This document shows positions 1-13,705 of a stretch of 64,000 nt of DNA, in pieces. Location: positions 22,183,553-22,247,552 of the forward strand of contig JASFXZ010000009.1 of NCBI GenBank assembly GCA_032209605.1, in the 5' to 3' direction. The position numbers and the translations under genes are program-made. The notes under the pieces were generated by a model that saw only the letters and a list, made by a program, of their open reading frames with translations, searched no databases and was not told where the DNA came from. The stretch's first letter is position 1; the number at the start of each line of letters is the position of its first letter. This DNA is from Mactromeris polynyma (taxonomy: Eukaryota; Mollusca; Bivalvia; Venerida; Mactridae).

Positions 1-140
1 CTAAATTCTCCAATTGTTTTTAAAATTCATCATTGAAATACATGCTTGCCCTTCCACCTCCTCAATCAATTGGTAGGTACTTTCCCTTGGGTCTGTATAG
101 GGAGGATTTGTATTGTTATGTGGCGTTCCCTGTAACACTT
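1..140 (-). repeat. Dispersed repeat family A, fragment
   Basis: Read on the minus strand, this segment begins GTTACAGGGAACGCCACATA and continues with CCCAAGGGAAA and GAGGAGGT blocks. The same succession of blocks recurs at 11.82, 12.61, 26.01 and 38.62 kb, with shorter pieces at 8.38 and 10.20 kb. It is truncated by the window edge. No coding sequence or terminal repeats were recognised; it is a noncoding interspersed repeat. Confidence 0.6.
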
Positions 141-3100
141 TATTTTTTATAAATTATTAAGTTCGATCACTTGTTCACTAAGACTGGCACCATATTTTGA
201 AAGTATTTTTGTTAAATACCCCCGAAGTGACAAATACTATTATTTCATGATTTAAAGATTAAAATTAACTATTTAGAAATAGTTGCACTTATGTTTCATT
301 TAGTATTCCTGCAAACCCCGACAAACTTCAGACTCTAGCTATTTGCAATATGTAAATGCAGTATCACAGTAATGTGTTTCTTGCTGTGACAATATTAGGT
401 GAATATCAAATCCATATCAAACTTTGTTAAAATCTTCTGACTCGGATGTAGGTACCTATGTAAACTATGTTAACAAAGTTAACTTGCTTAATGTATTTTG
501 GTAGACATATGTAAGTTAGGTACTATAGAAACTGTATCCTTTCAAGCTTTAATTTGTGAATATAAGCTTGGTATGTCTTTGGAAAGACATGCATAAGCAC
601 AATAGGTAAATCTGAGAAGGAGGCACATTACGATTTACTTAGTATTAACAAACATTATGCTTCTAGGAGAAAAGAGAACACGTTTAACATAGTTACCCAG
701 TGTATAAACTGTCTCGAATACTATCACTTGTAAGCTACAAAATCATATTGTAATAAGCAGAAAATGACGATTTATGAATTGTAGAAAAGTATATTGCAAA
801 GTATATATGTTTTCTTGCAACATCACATTTTTTACATTTCTCTAACACATTGGTTTCCGCAATGACTGATCTTGACACTCCTAGTTTTCTCCTTCTAAAA
901 TTGAAATTAAAAGATGTATTGAGAGTTAAAAGTTTCCTTTTTGTAATTGTTCATTCGGGAATTTTGTTAAGCCTACGGAGAATAATTAAATTCCAATATG
1001 AATGTATTATAAATCACTTTTACATAAATATCAATACAGTCACGCTAACATATGTTCGTTCACGGGGAAAATGCAATATGGTTTAAGTACTATTATTGAG
1101 TGATGTTGTGTGCCCCGTCTGTTACTTAAAATAATGAGCCGATTTGTTTTAATAATTACACCATTGAATCAACCTCAGTCCTTCAGTGAGTGTTTAACGG
1201 TATGACAGACGATTTAAATAAACCGACAACTGCTTAATAACATTCTAAAATTCATATCGGTAAGATCTGTATATAACAAGTCTTGATTAAAGTGGACTAT
1301 ATGCTAAGGTATTTATTTGATTTGTTTGATTTGAACAAGCAATACCTCATTAAATCAGTGTTGTCAGTTGCGGCATCAGATATCAATAAATATCAGTAGG
1401 GTAAAATTGAGAGGGGAAATATTCGGGTACCCGATGTTTAGCCCTTTGCCCAGAGATTTGCCCCTTCACATACCCAAAATTTGCCCTTCACATACCCGAA
1501 GATTTACCCGCCACATACCCGAAGATTTGCCCCCACATACTCGATGATTAGTCCACCAGATACCCAAAGATTAGCCCGAAGATAGCGAACGTACGCACGT
1601 GTATACCAGAGGCCGTGCCCTAAAGTACAACGTGACATCGCCACGTGCATACCCGATGCCGTGCCACATATACCGATGCCGTGCCCTAAAGTTTCACGTT
1701 ACAGCGCCACGTGCATACCCGATATAATTGCCCCATATACCGATGTTATGCCCCATATAACGATATAAACTAGACAAACTGAACTTTTGCGTATATTTCT
1801 CTCCACATACATTTTGAGTGATCTTTATATTTGTAACCGTCCTTTTTTGTGTGTGTAAAGTACATACCTTTAAACATACAGAGTGATCCAACTCATGCGT
1901 GGGGGGACATCCTTACCTCCTCATTGCTAAAGAAGCAAATGGCATAATATACGTCTTAGAAGTGTTTAGGAATCTGAGAAATAATTATGAAATATAGAAT
2001 ACAATTCGAATCAATGAATTTCAGTGTCAATTTATGAGTTAGATTACTTATATCTATTTTTACCACGACAAAATGCATTTTAAAGCTATATTTGGCACTG
2101 ATAGATAAATCCAAATCTAAATTACTCAATCATAACCTTCTTCTGCTAAGGTTTTTTATTCTACAATTATTTTACATTCCATTAATTCATGGATAAGTTT
2201 CCTGCACATATTAAATTTTGTAATTATTTCGATGAAATATGGTTATATATATTTGTTTTATAAAGACCCCTTAAATCTTTTCTTTTTCATACTTCCCGTC
2301 ATGTGGAGAACTATAAATGTTTTATCATTTCCTCCAAGGAAGCGCCTAAAGACAGTTTAATTACTAGACTGTGAAATACTGTCCAATGCCTTGTACATCA
2401 GCAACCCTTTACTGATATCATACTAGGAAACTAGGGACCATAATTTGTTGATTCAGTGCCAGACTCTAGGCCTTAAAGGACGTAAAATGGATCAGTGCAC
2501 TTTGATAGCAGTTTTCTCGTAAAATGATCTCATAATAATTATTATTAAATAGCGATTCAAAATATCTCGGTTCTATTATTTCAGGTTTTCTTTTCACATG
2601 TGTTCACAACAACTAATTCCAAAAGGCAATTGAATAAACCAACATTAATTGCCGAAATATAACGATTATCAATACGTGATAATTTTCAAATTTAAGCCTG
2701 ACAGAATACAATATGCGATACAGTAAATAATAAATATTTCATTGTTCCAATATCATTTTTATTCACTTGAATACCTATACTTAAAATGCTTCTATTATTT
2801 CGCCAATAGTTTTGTTCTGTTATTTCCCAGACATGAAATTTGTCAGAAAATTATATTGCACGCTTGTCTGAAAATAGATAGATTACGGTAGATTTGAACA
2901 AAACCATGTCTGTATTATAAGCTTCATATTTTCTATACGTATTGCCTTTTTCAAAAAGTTTAAAATGTCATTTTAGGCTAGCCGTGATTATGCCAGATTC
3001 AACCATATCCTATTTGCCGCTTCATGATAAAAGAGACATAGACGGATTTAACATATTGTTTTGTCGAGACGTATATAAGCTGCTTTAAACATACTTTGAT

Positions 3101-3710
3101 CAGTCATATGTTAGAGGTCAAGAAGGAGATGTGTAAAATGTATCGTATAGAATATTACTACAGCTGGTGTTAAGTGCTGTGTGGCGGATGTAAAAATTAT
3201 CCCCGTACTTCGTCCAAGGTGTAGTTAACCGTAATCAACTTCATATAAGTTACATTTACACGAAAATGACGTTAGGTCGCTGTGGTGTAGCGGTTATATT
3301 TATACATATTCTTCCTATGGACTGGTTCATTGTTTCATTTAAAAAGAATAATAGTACATGGACTTATTGAATATTCAAATATATATTTAATTTGAACAAA
3401 CAGGAAACTTTTACCGCATGGCATTTTATGGTTTCTTAAAACTATGAGAGGTGTATGTATATAACACGGTCAATGCACTACTAAGACACATCTATTTCCG
3501 ATCGAACATAAATGCATATTATCCATGACCGTGACTTTCATGCCCCTGTGGACAAACCAAGCAATAGAATACTTTAATATAGAGTTTCATGCGTGAACAC
3601 ACACTCAAGCATATTATAAATAAATACACATACATAAACACATAAATATTGACTTTTAGATGACCAAATGTACACAACACATTAACGGTTAACTTTTTAT
3701 TATTTATATG
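141..3710. repeat. Segmental duplication, copy 1
   Basis: Blocks of this segment recur in the same order and orientation at 10.2-13.16 kb. Paired anchors are AAGTTCGATCAC at 158 and 10240, CAATGACTGATCTTGACACT at 859 and 10513, CGTCTTAGAAGTGTT at 1951 and 11713, GACTGGTTCATTG versus GATTGGTTCATTG at 3320 and 12779, and TTAGATGACCAAATG at 3656 and 13111. The copies differ by many substitutions and indels. No reading frame is preserved between them, so I treat the segment as noncoding. Confidence 0.75.
1438..1770. repeat. Imperfect tandem repeats (CCCGAAGATTTGCCC type)
   Basis: About six degenerate units of roughly 22 bp, each containing ACATACCCGAAGATTTGCCC or a variant, run from about 1438 to 1580. 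They are followed by a second array in which GTGCCCTAAAGT...GCCACGTGCATACCCGATG is repeated about every 65-75 bp to 1770. The C-rich strand bias stands out against the AT-rich background. This block is absent from the second copy of the surrounding duplication, so it arose or was lost after the duplication. Confidence 0.7.
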
Positions 3711-4980
3711 AAGTTGTTTTGTGCGTTTTTTTGTCTTCATCTGTTGAACGGAGAGTTAAATACAACTCTGTGAGTCCAATCAAAGGCTGATGCAATCATT
3801 AAGTATTGAATCGCTATCAATGTCTAATACATTCGGGAGTTCTCTCTCGCTTGTCGAAGACAGTGTTAGATAAACCATAAGACCGTGGACATACGCGTAA
3901 CAACAACAGCCAGCCGTTCTGACAAAAAAAACACCTTTACTTAGAAAGCCACAAGCACAAAATGCCTCATTTTGAAAATCTATATACGCCTGGTACGTTA
4001 TTAATCATTATCAGTAACATTTGTCTTAATTCTCGCGTAATTGTCTGTCTGCAGTTTATTTATGTCTCTGATGTTGCCTACAATGTTCAAGCTTTGATTC
4101 TTCTTGGATTTGCATACATCACCGTGTTGAAATGTTCTCTGAAATATTAATAAATTCAAACAATATTGTTTAAGAGAAACGTATTTCGGATGACGCGTTG
4201 ATATTAATACTCGCCACTTTCGATAGAAAGCTCTGATCTCCGTAATTATTATTTTAGTTCGATTATTTGTGTACATTGTTATTGAGGCATCAAAAAGATT
4301 GATTATCAAGATAATAGTAAAAGGAATTAAAAGCTGAGTAGAAAATGCCTCATGCAAGTACTCGGCGACATCAAACGCGCTATTGGCTTTGACATACATG
4401 TATATATTTACAAAGGCAAAAGAGGGCACGAGACACAAACATAAATGGTAGATAAACTTGAAGACAACATGTTAAGAAAGGATTGTAATGCCTGTCTCAT
4501 GGCAATCGTCTTGTATCGACCTTTATTTCATGTGGATTGAGCAAATACAAATAAGTACTGATGGAAAACCAGTGATGATATACCTAATGTCACAAACAAA
4601 TGAGTTATCTCTGTCATAGCTAATTATATTGCAGGTCTTGAGTTATGTGTTGCTATTTAAGTATTATTAAAATTGAAAGCGAATGACGTCGTGTGTTGCT
4701 AATGAGCAACCATTCCCTTTAATATAGTAATTTTCGCGGTTTTATACAGCTGCTTTTGTTCCAAAAGCGTATATTGTAAGGGAACACTCTCCTATCGTTA
4801 GTGTGGTGCACAATTTGAATTTGTTACATTCAGAGAGATTAGAAACGCAATCGAATGAAAAATTGCTCCTCTTCAGAATCATAATATGATGTTATGGAAA
4901 CCGAACAAGTAATTTTCGAGACATTACAGTATTGTTTATAGCCATTGTTGCTAGTTAATTAAATATTTACATAAAACTTC
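3711..4980. other. No gene recognised
   Basis: AT-rich sequence between the first duplication copy and the LINE. The open frames here are short, with ordinary composition and no recognisable motif. The 145-codon minus-strand frame at 4001-4438 has no homology I recognise and no splice context that supports it. Confidence 0.5.
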
Positions 4981-7660
4981 TCAGATTCTTAACCGAATGG
5001 TATTATACCTTAAAAGAATATAACAAAGATGATTTTCAAGCAAATCTATTATCTGCAGATTTGACTTCTGTAATGCTATGTGACAATGTCTCTGAAGCTT
5101 GGACAAATTTCAAAATGTTGTTTATGTCTATTATTGATGATATTGCACCTATAAAACAGGTGAGAATCAAACAAAGAACTGAACCATGTAAAATTCTGAT
5201 ATCTTGCATTTAATCAATGAGCGGGATAGGGCTTTTCATTATTATAAAAGGGAAAAAACTGATGAAAATTTTAATAAATTTAAGTCTGTGAGAAATTGAG
5301 TTCAGTATGCTGTCGATTCGGCTAAAAAGAATTTCTTTACTGATACTCTTGAACAAAATAAAACTGATTCTAAATCTTTATGGAAAACTCTTAAAGATCT
5401 TGGTTTATTATCAAAGAAGGGGGTGTCTTCCGCGCATGCAAACATTTGTCTAAAGATTGATGATAATATTTATTTTGATAAGAAATCTATAGCTGAAACT
5501 TTTAACTCCTTTTATACTACAGTTGCATCCAAACTTGTGGACAAGCTTCCTCCGTGTTTTCATAAGTTTGGTAAACAATTTGTTGACAAGCTTTATGCTG
5601 AAAAAGGTGTCCTTACAAATAATTATTCCTTTTCTGTAGTCTCAGAAAACAAAGTTTTTAAATATTTGACAAAGTTGAGTGCTTATAAAGCTACAGGATT
5701 AGATAATATTCCGTCTCGTTTAGTAAAAGATGGTGCTCCCATTATTGCTATTCATCTAACTCATATAATTAATCTATCCTTAGTACAAGGAACTGTGCCC
5801 GATGATCTTAAAATTGTTAGAGTTGTTCCCCTTTATAAGAAAAATGATAAGACTTCTGCTGGTAATTACCGACCTGTTTCTATTTTAAGCAATTTGTCAA
5901 CAATTTTCGAACGAGTTGTCTATGACCGGATCGAATCACATCTTAAAGATAATGGACTATTTTATGAATTTCAGTCTGGATTTAGAAGTGGTTTCTCAAC
6001 CGATACATGTTTAATCCATTTAACTGATTATAATAGACTTGAAATGGACAAAGGTAACTTTGTTGGCATGATTCTTTTAGATTTACAGAAGGCGTTTGAC
6101 ACTGTCGATCACTCCATTTTACATTTAAAACTTCAAGCCTCAGGTTTTGGTAATGATATTTTGCGATGGTTTAAATCATGTCTTTCAGACAGACAACAGC
6201 TTGTAGATGTGTCTGGAACACATTCTAAAAGTGCGTCTATCACATGTGGTGAACCACAAGGGTCTTTACTTGGACCGCTTTTATTTTTAATACATGTCAA
6301 TGACATGCCAGCTATAGTAAAAAATAAACTTCTGCTTTATGCTGATGACTCGGCTATTCTTGTTTCAGGTAAAGATAAGTCTCATGTTGAGAAATTGTTA
6401 TCAGAGGATCTTGCTCTTGTAAATCAATGGCTGATTGACAATAACTTGTCCTTATATCTAGGTTAAACTGAATCTATTTTATTCGGTTCAAAACACAAAA
6501 TAAAGTCAACTACTAATTTTGATGTTAAATGCAATGATTCAACTATTAAGTCTACATCTTCTGTTAAATACCTGGGTGTTACTCTAGAACAAACTCTGTC
6601 TTTTGATATTATGGCATGTTCAATTCTCAAAAAGGCTAATGCCAGACTGAAGTTTGTATACCGTAAAAAAGAGTATCTAACTCAACACACAAAACGTTTA
6701 ATTGTTTGTCACTAATTCAGTGTCACTTTGACTATGCCTGTAATATATGGTATTATAGCATGTCTCAATCTTTTAGAAATAAGTTCAAAACAACTCAAAA
6801 TAAATTATTGAGATTTGTAATTGGATTGGACTGCAGAAGTCATGTAAATATTGATCATTTTAAAACTGTCAACTGGCTACCTGTCAATAAACGAGTCGAC
6901 CAGATTATTCTATGTCATGTTTTTAAAATTAAAAATGGAATAGCACCATCTTACATGGGAGAACATTTTATTTCACAAGACCGTATTCATAGTTATAAGA
7001 CAAGGCTCAGTTCAAAAGGTGGTTTCGCTGTCCCAAAAGTCAAAAGTTTTGGATCAAAATCGTTTTGCTTTATATGATGTTCTCTGTGGAATAAATTACC
7101 CCATTATATTGTTAATATCAACGCCTTTCAGCTTTTAAAGATGCTTTAAAACAACACTTTTTAAATATTCAAAACTAATGTCTATAGTACCCTGATTATA
7201 AAGGAAACTTTTACTGATATTTTGTATCCATTTCGGTAGGGAGGGTTTTAAATTGTCTCACCTGATATTTTGTCTTATTTATGTGGAAGTATGATCTATA
7301 TGTGCATAAACCCAACATGTTTTAATTGGATTGTATGTAATGAGATACAGTAATCTGTGATATATTACCAACAATGTCTTTCATTGTATATAATCTTGTG
7401 ATAATGTTATTGGGTACGTGGCATTTTGTGATATATTTATTTTCTTGTTCTGTGATATGATTTAATTAGATTTTTATGCCTCTCTATGTCATGCCATCAA
7501 CATGTAGGACCACAATGGAAATAAGAGTTTACTCTTGTTTGTGCTATCCTAGGTGTTGGTGTGTATGGCATGGTTATTATGCACATGTTATAATTATTAT
7601 TTTAATATTATTGCATGTCTTAATTATCCATGTACCTGTATACACAACTACCGAAATAAA
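4980..7660 (+). mobile_element. CR1/L2-like non-LTR retrotransposon, 5'-truncated and degraded
   Basis: The element enters in the linker between endonuclease and reverse transcriptase (RT), so the 5' UTR, any ORF1 and the endonuclease are missing, as is normal for incomplete reverse transcription. It contains the whole RT domain, the C-terminal domain and a 3' region. The 3' region includes GGACCACAATGGAAATAAG near 7508, which resembles 3' UTRs of other molluscan LINEs of this kind. It lies between the two copies of the segmental duplication. Frame breaks show it is dead. The 3' boundary is approximate. Confidence 0.85.
4984..7165 (+). pseudogene. LINE reverse transcriptase remnant (CR1/L2-like)
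   Basis: Would have been the RNA-directed DNA polymerase for target-primed reverse transcription. From 5' to 3': a linker with SEAWTNFKMLFMSIIDDIAP near 5095; an open stretch 5423-6466 with YKATGLDNIPSRLVKDGAP, NYRPVSILSNLSTIFERVVY, LLDLQKAFDTVDHSIL and GEPQGSLLGPLLFLIHVNDM; and the catalytic YADD at 6338-6349. Breaks: TGA at about 5297 (VRN*VQYA), TAA at 6464-6466 where the family usually has Lys (LGKTES), a one-base shift near 6705, then HFDYACNIWYYSMSQSFRNK to 7077, and further shifts before LWNKLPHYIVN near 7088. Family membership is clear from RT motifs A-D; the exact clade is inferred from wording and not certain. Confidence 0.9.
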
Positions 7661-10185
7661 TATATATAACTTATTATTTTTCCGTATGTTCGATGACAAT
7701 TTTCTTGTCAGGAATAGACTGAATATAGAGTTATCGCAGCAGAGAAATTGTAATAAAACAGTCTTTATGTTTGTGATGTCATACCGTCGTCTAGGAAAGC
7801 ATTTTCAATGTAACAGGGTACGTAAGATAAACTTCTCAATAATATTCGAGTAGTTTCTTTAACACTGGAATGTGTCGTGCTAATTCTTCTTCGTCATAGC
7901 TACAATCTAACGGAATCAATGAGGCATTTTCTCCGGATAATGGATTGTGCACACTTTAAACCGTTCTTAAACCGGAAAACAGTTTCACAGAGGCAAGTGT
8001 CATCGTGTAAGTGTTATGCGTCTTTGCGTTTTATGTGCATAAGCATGTATCTTATCTGCTACTGATTTTAATGACATTCAAACTAGTTGAAACTTTCTGT
8101 GCATGCCCGGACTTAAAATTAATCTTTGAAATGCATGCAAAAAGTAAATTTCGCTAAATTTTGCCATAAGCGCCAGAATCACAGACCGCGGCTCATTTTA
8201 CAATTTGTTAAATACTTATAATAACACAAAATAACCTATTTTAGCGCGAGTTATGACACAAGTCTGCCTTCTGTACTTCAAACAAAACTTACATAAGTCT
8301 GGGCTGGCGGTCGTTATGGTAAATAAAATGCATCTATATGTGCATGCTTTTATAGATGTAAGACCGATTAAGTTGTTATAGGGAACGCCATATACCCAAG
8401 ACAATGCCTCAATTCACATTGTGCGACTGTGTGAATGTGAATTTAAGCTGTTTTATTCTGCTTCAAAATGGGCGTTTCACACTTGACGTCTAGAACAAAA
8501 GTTTCAAATAAAACATAATTTCTATGCTTTTATGTAAATACAAATAATCCAAAGTTTATTAACATGCTTTAGGACTGTCTTGCAATGTTTTCAGTATGTA
8601 CCTTATAGAAGTAAAAATCGAAGTAATAAATGTGTCAATTACAATTTGAAAAGTTACATTTATATATGGAAGTTTATAGTGGTCTAAATTGTTATGAAAT
8701 TACATATCTTTAAATTTGTTACAAAATGACAGGATTATTAAAAACTACTACTCTTTGCTCTTTATTGTGAAAGGCATTTCTTGATAGAAAACATTATTCG
8801 GAAAACATGTACCTACAATAGAAACCTGTCTCTCCGGGAATTAGTAGTTAAAAAAAATACTGGTGGATAACCTTTCGTTCTATAATGGGATGTGTGCTTA
8901 TAACAAAATTATATCTTGTTTATTTCGGTTTCAAAACATGTATAGCATTGGAATCGTATTACAAGATATTGGGGTTTGTTTGTACAAGACAGTTCATGAT
9001 TATATTGTGTATTAAGTGCATCATTGATAAGCCGTTCATCGATCTCTCTTTTTATTATATAACTTCTCAAATTATAGTTAGTAAATGGAAGCATGTGTGA
9101 TGCTTAATATGCTTCGAACAGACGCGGTAACAAAAACATTGTGTGATCTTTACCATCTTACACAGTGACCTTATTTTGAAGCAATTATTGCATTTTAACA
9201 TATACATGGATGTATACATTTGCTTTGTCAGTTATGAATTCCTATTACTACTTATAACGTTTTACCATATTTAGAAGATTGTTTTAATATCCAATGCATC
9301 GAATCTTGGAAACAATATTATTTTTGAACGCAGCATAATGCATTTAAAAGGTCACGAGGAAAGAGCTGCCGAACGACTTGATTCAAATAATTCTAGTATA
9401 ATGTTATATAGCACTATCATGTGTTTCTTGAATTGAAACCAAGGGAAACAGTTATGGACAGCTGTTTTCAACATGTCTTAAGCAAAAACAACATAATACA
9501 GTGTGAGAAAAAACAAATGATTGTAAAGAAAATAATTTAGTGTAATTTGTTACAGTATCGAATGAATGTAAAGAAATTAATGTAATGTTATTTGTAATAA
9601 TATTTGCATCGTTAACAATTGAGCGTTTTTTGTAGAATATAATTCCTACCACTGTGTGTAAGCGTTCCAAACGTCCACTCATTTATTGATGTGTCTGAAA
9701 ATTCTACAAAACATCGTTCTTCAAGTTGTTCGGTACGTCGGATAGGATGTCAATTAGTGTTATGTACGAACAACAATAATTATTTTCAATTATCAGCAAC
9801 CAACCGTCGTATGCAAGCTGTAATTCAATTCTGTGAATTTACTGATTCGTAATTAAGATTTATAACAATTTATCTTACGTGACATGTGGCATTTTTTTCC
9901 CGTAACAAACAAGTTGTGCTAGATCATGTGCGCGATTCACAAAATTGAATTCTTCTGATTTCCAGTTTCTTTATAATTTGAATTGATATCTCGAGTTTCC
10001 GACGAAAATTATATCATATGTGTGTCATCATTGCTCACGTAACATATTTATTTTCTATTATATTCACACATTAGCAGACGAACATCGAGCAACAACTGTT
10101 TCGTCTACAAGTAAAATAAAATCGTGAGTTTGCATTTCTTACACGAATAACGTGGCAGTGTTTACTGCTAGTGTATTAAATGTAC
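7661..10185. other. No gene recognised; one short family A repeat fragment
   Basis: AT-rich sequence with no convincing exon. A short family A fragment (AGGGAACGCCATATACCCAAG) lies at 8380-8412. The paired 61- and 71-codon frames near 8900-9100 are opposite-strand shadows with no recognisable motif. Confidence 0.5.
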
Positions 10186-11819
10186 ATTTGTCTTGTTATG
10201 TGCGTTCCCTGTAACAACTTACTCCTTTTTTTAATTATCAAGTTCGATCACCTTGGTCACTAAGCTTTTCATTAAATTTTGCTTTTGTTTAATACCCCCG
10301 AAGTGACAAAGTAAATTGTTCAGTTCATCGCATTGTCATGTTTCAATATAATATTTCGAATAGTGAATTAATTGTAATAAACAGATAATGAATACATATG
10401 GATCGAAGAACAGAATGTTGCAAACTAATATATTTTTCTTCCAACGTCACAGTTTGTTTTACATTTGTGTTCCGCTTATTTAAAAACAAAGTATAACAAT
10501 TTGATTCCCGCTCAATGACTGATCTTGACACTCTGGTTGTTTTCCCGTTCTAAAATTGAAATTATAAGATGTATTGAGAGTTTAATCATTTTTGTAATTG
10601 TACAATGGGGAAACGTGTGAAGCCTTCGTAGAATGATTTATTACCCATAATAATGGGATATAAAGCACTTTTACATGAATATAAATACAGGCATGCTTAA
10701 ATAATTCTGTTCTTTCAGTGGTAAAATACAATATACTTGATGTCAACGTTCTATTATTTGTACGATCAATCTTAGTCTTTTGTTGAGCGTTAGCCGGTGT
10801 GTCAGACGATTGTTAAACACACTTAGCAATTCTGCAAGATTTGTTCTTGCAAACAAGCATGATCGATGAATTGTTGTTGTTTCATTTTGTCGACAGAAAT
10901 GATGAGTTTAATTATCTATTATTGTACTGTACACCAGGCAAACAGGTTCTGGACTTAGTATTAACTATACGTTCATTTCCTAAATAGCATTCTAAAATTA
11001 ATATCGATAATGTTTGTATACTAGATTAGAGTGGACAGTATCCTAAAGTATTTATTTGATTTCGTTTTTGCATTTTTCGACAAGCAATATCAATACCATA
11101 TTAAACGATTGTTGTCAGTTACGGCATCAGATTTCAATACATATTCTGAGACCCACTCCTAATATGTGATCGAAAATAAAGTTCGATTTGATGAAATTGG
11201 AATATTGACATTTGGGCGATACTAACATCAATGTTTCATAAAACAATATAAGTTGTGCTGTCAATATTTCGCATGAGTAGTGTCCTTAAGGCGTTACAAG
11301 CATCATGGACAATAATGTTCATGTAAGAGTTTTAATGAGATAGTCTAAACTACTTTTCCAGTTCAGAGTTGCATAAATCGTTCTGGTCTGCTGCATAAGT
11401 AGGCCACAGGATTAAAAAAAATCTTCAAAGGTATGATCCTTAGGCAGTCTCCTTTCAAAGTTATATGAATGGTTTGGTCTGCTGAGTATAATATACTTCA
11501 CAGAAGCTAAACTAGATTTCTAATTGAAATTTCTACATTTCCAATACCATGAGTCGTAGAGCTTGGTGTAGTGATCCTCATCTAAGATTATATAATAAAT
11601 TATTTCCGGTGCCCTTAAAATCCGTGTGTGAAATCCTTTGATTTCCGAATGTTTAAAGAAATTTATCATTATGTAGCCTGTTTATTTTTACTGATGAAAA
11701 TAAAATAAGAAACGTCTTAGAAGTGTTCAGGAATCTGAGCGAATTTATTTGTACAAAATGCCTCAGACGTTTTTGCTTAAATGTCTTCCCTAGGGCATGA
11801 TAAAAGAGAGAAAATAAGT

Positions 11820-11965
11820 AGCTACAGGGAACGCCACATACAAAAGACAGTGCTTCCCTACAAGGGAAAACAACATTCTATAAAACACAAGGCACTTGAG
11901 GAGGTTAAAGGGTACATATGTTAAGGAACAGAGGCGCAAGAATGTAATGTATCAGCAGAGGAACA
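11820..11965 (+). repeat. Dispersed repeat family A
   Basis: Contains CAGGGAACGCCACATAC, AGGGAAAACAACATTCTA and CACTTGAGGAGGTTAAAGGG in the family order. Noncoding. Confidence 0.6.
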
Positions 11966-12605
11966 GATTCAGTGCTTTTCTAACGACCATCAAGCGCAGT
12001 AACTGGTCATGGTAATTAGGAAGAGACATATAGTAGTAAAAAAACAATAATGTGCTACTGTACACGCTAGTTATAAACCAGTTAAGAAAATGTCATCAAC
12101 AACAAATATCAATTGGAATTCTTTTCTTGTCGTAATCACGCTAGCCATGAACTAATTCAGAGTAACAAAGACCAGAAAATGTATCGCAAACTTCTTTTGT
12201 ACTCTGTATCTTTCTCTTTCACTAGCATAATTATGTTGATATTTATGGGCGAGTAAATGGGTTTTCGGTAGTCAATTCAAGTTCCTAAGCAAAAAGTAAT
12301 TATGTGCAAGGATAAAACACGTTTGGTATGTCAAGAAAATATATTTATGGAAAATACTAGTCACATTATTACTAACTTATTTGCCATTTGATATTTAAAT
12401 GAAATATTGACCAATCAAAATGCTACGCATTTCATATGGCATAAATCATCCATTCTATGAGTATATTGCGTTTTTTAATTTTTAATCAATCTCTATCGCG
12501 ATATTATATGAAAACAAACGTAATCCACAGAACATAGCTATATTGTCACCATTTGGATATCCACGTGGTTAAGACATGTTGTGGATATAAGAAAGAGATA
12601 TTTAA

Positions 12606-12730
12606 TTGTAACAGGGAACGAAACATGCAAAATACAATGCCCTCCTACACAGACCACAGGAAACAACAGCCTACGAAACATTAGGAACTTGGGAGGTTCA
12701 AGTGTAAACATGTATGCGAACGGGAAGCAA
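12606..12730 (+). repeat. Dispersed repeat family A
   Basis: Contains AACAGGGAACGAAACATGC, CACAGGAAACAACAGCCTAC and CTTGGGAGGTTCAAG, colinear with the copies at 11.82 and 38.62 kb. Open frames on both strands here are by-products of the repeat. Confidence 0.6.
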
Positions 12731-13705
12731 GGAATAGTCTGGCAGACTATTAAAATTGAAATCGGAGTTCTTCTAATGGATTGGTTCATTGTTTCATTTA
12801 AAAGGAAACAATATTACATGGACATATTGAATATTCAAATATATATTTTAATTTGAACAAACAGGAAACGGTTTACCGTATGGTATTGTATGGTTTCTTT
12901 AACCTATCACATGTTCTTGTATATTACACGGTCAATACACTAACTAAGACACATTTATGTCCGATCAACCATAAATCATATTATTCATTGACCGTGACTT
13001 TCATGCCCTGTGACAGGACAAATCCAAGCAAATGAATGCTTTATTATTGAGATCAATGCGAGAACGTGCACTTAAACATAATATTAAAACACATACATAA
13101 ATATTGATTTTTAGATGACCAAATGTACACAACATATTAACTATTAACTTTTAGCTCACTTCTCTTATGACGTTTCACTGAATCGAATATTTGAATAAGA
13201 TCACAATATAATAAAAGGTAAGTTTGAAAAGGGATAAACCGACTGATGTATCATAACTAATGTTCCTTATCCACTCTCAGTCGAATTGTCTCTTATGAGT
13301 TATGACCCTTGTGTATACAAATACATTATAGTGGGCATATATATGTTTGTCAGCGCTTCGCCTTCTACATGTTTGACCATTTTGTGGAATTTAACGAAAA
13401 CTCACAGAAATAATAAGTTTATACATACTTTTAAACACATTTATTTAGCATTAATTGCGACAAAAGCATGTAAACGGCTGACGTACATTGGTGTTATGAT
13501 GAAAATATTAATATTAATGCTGATGGTGATACTGGTAATGATGTTTTGGTGTTCAATACCATAGTTGGGTTGACTCTAGCCCCGCATACGTGTCTCAGTA
13601 CTCCGACTTTTACATGCGTCTTCGTAACAGAACCACGCGCAAGCCTATAGTAATCAAAGCACTGAAAGTTATGCGGAACCTTAATACTAGTAAATGTATC
13701 TAACA

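Larger units (their letters stand above)
10190..13160. repeat. Segmental duplication, copy 2
   Basis: Second copy of the 0.14-3.7 kb segment, same orientation and order of blocks (anchors listed under copy 1). It carries its own insertions: extra sequence at about 10.83-10.98 kb, and family A repeats at 11.82 and 12.61 kb. It lacks the C-rich tandem array of copy 1. The candidate frame starting at the ATG of CAATGACTGATCTTGAC in copy 1 is broken early here, which argues against a gene. Confidence 0.75.

Noticed and set aside
850..1086. 78-codon plus-strand frame
   Set aside because: It lies in the segmental duplication; the equivalent in the second copy (about 10.51 kb) is broken within 15 codons, so no coding constraint.
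3270..3300. tRNA head-like GCTGTGGTGTAGCGGTTA
   Set aside because: No box B follows at the expected distance and nothing similar continues; too short to call.
4001..4438. 145-codon minus-strand frame
   Set aside because: No recognisable motif, no splice context, overlapping a plus-strand frame; looks like chance in AT-rich DNA.
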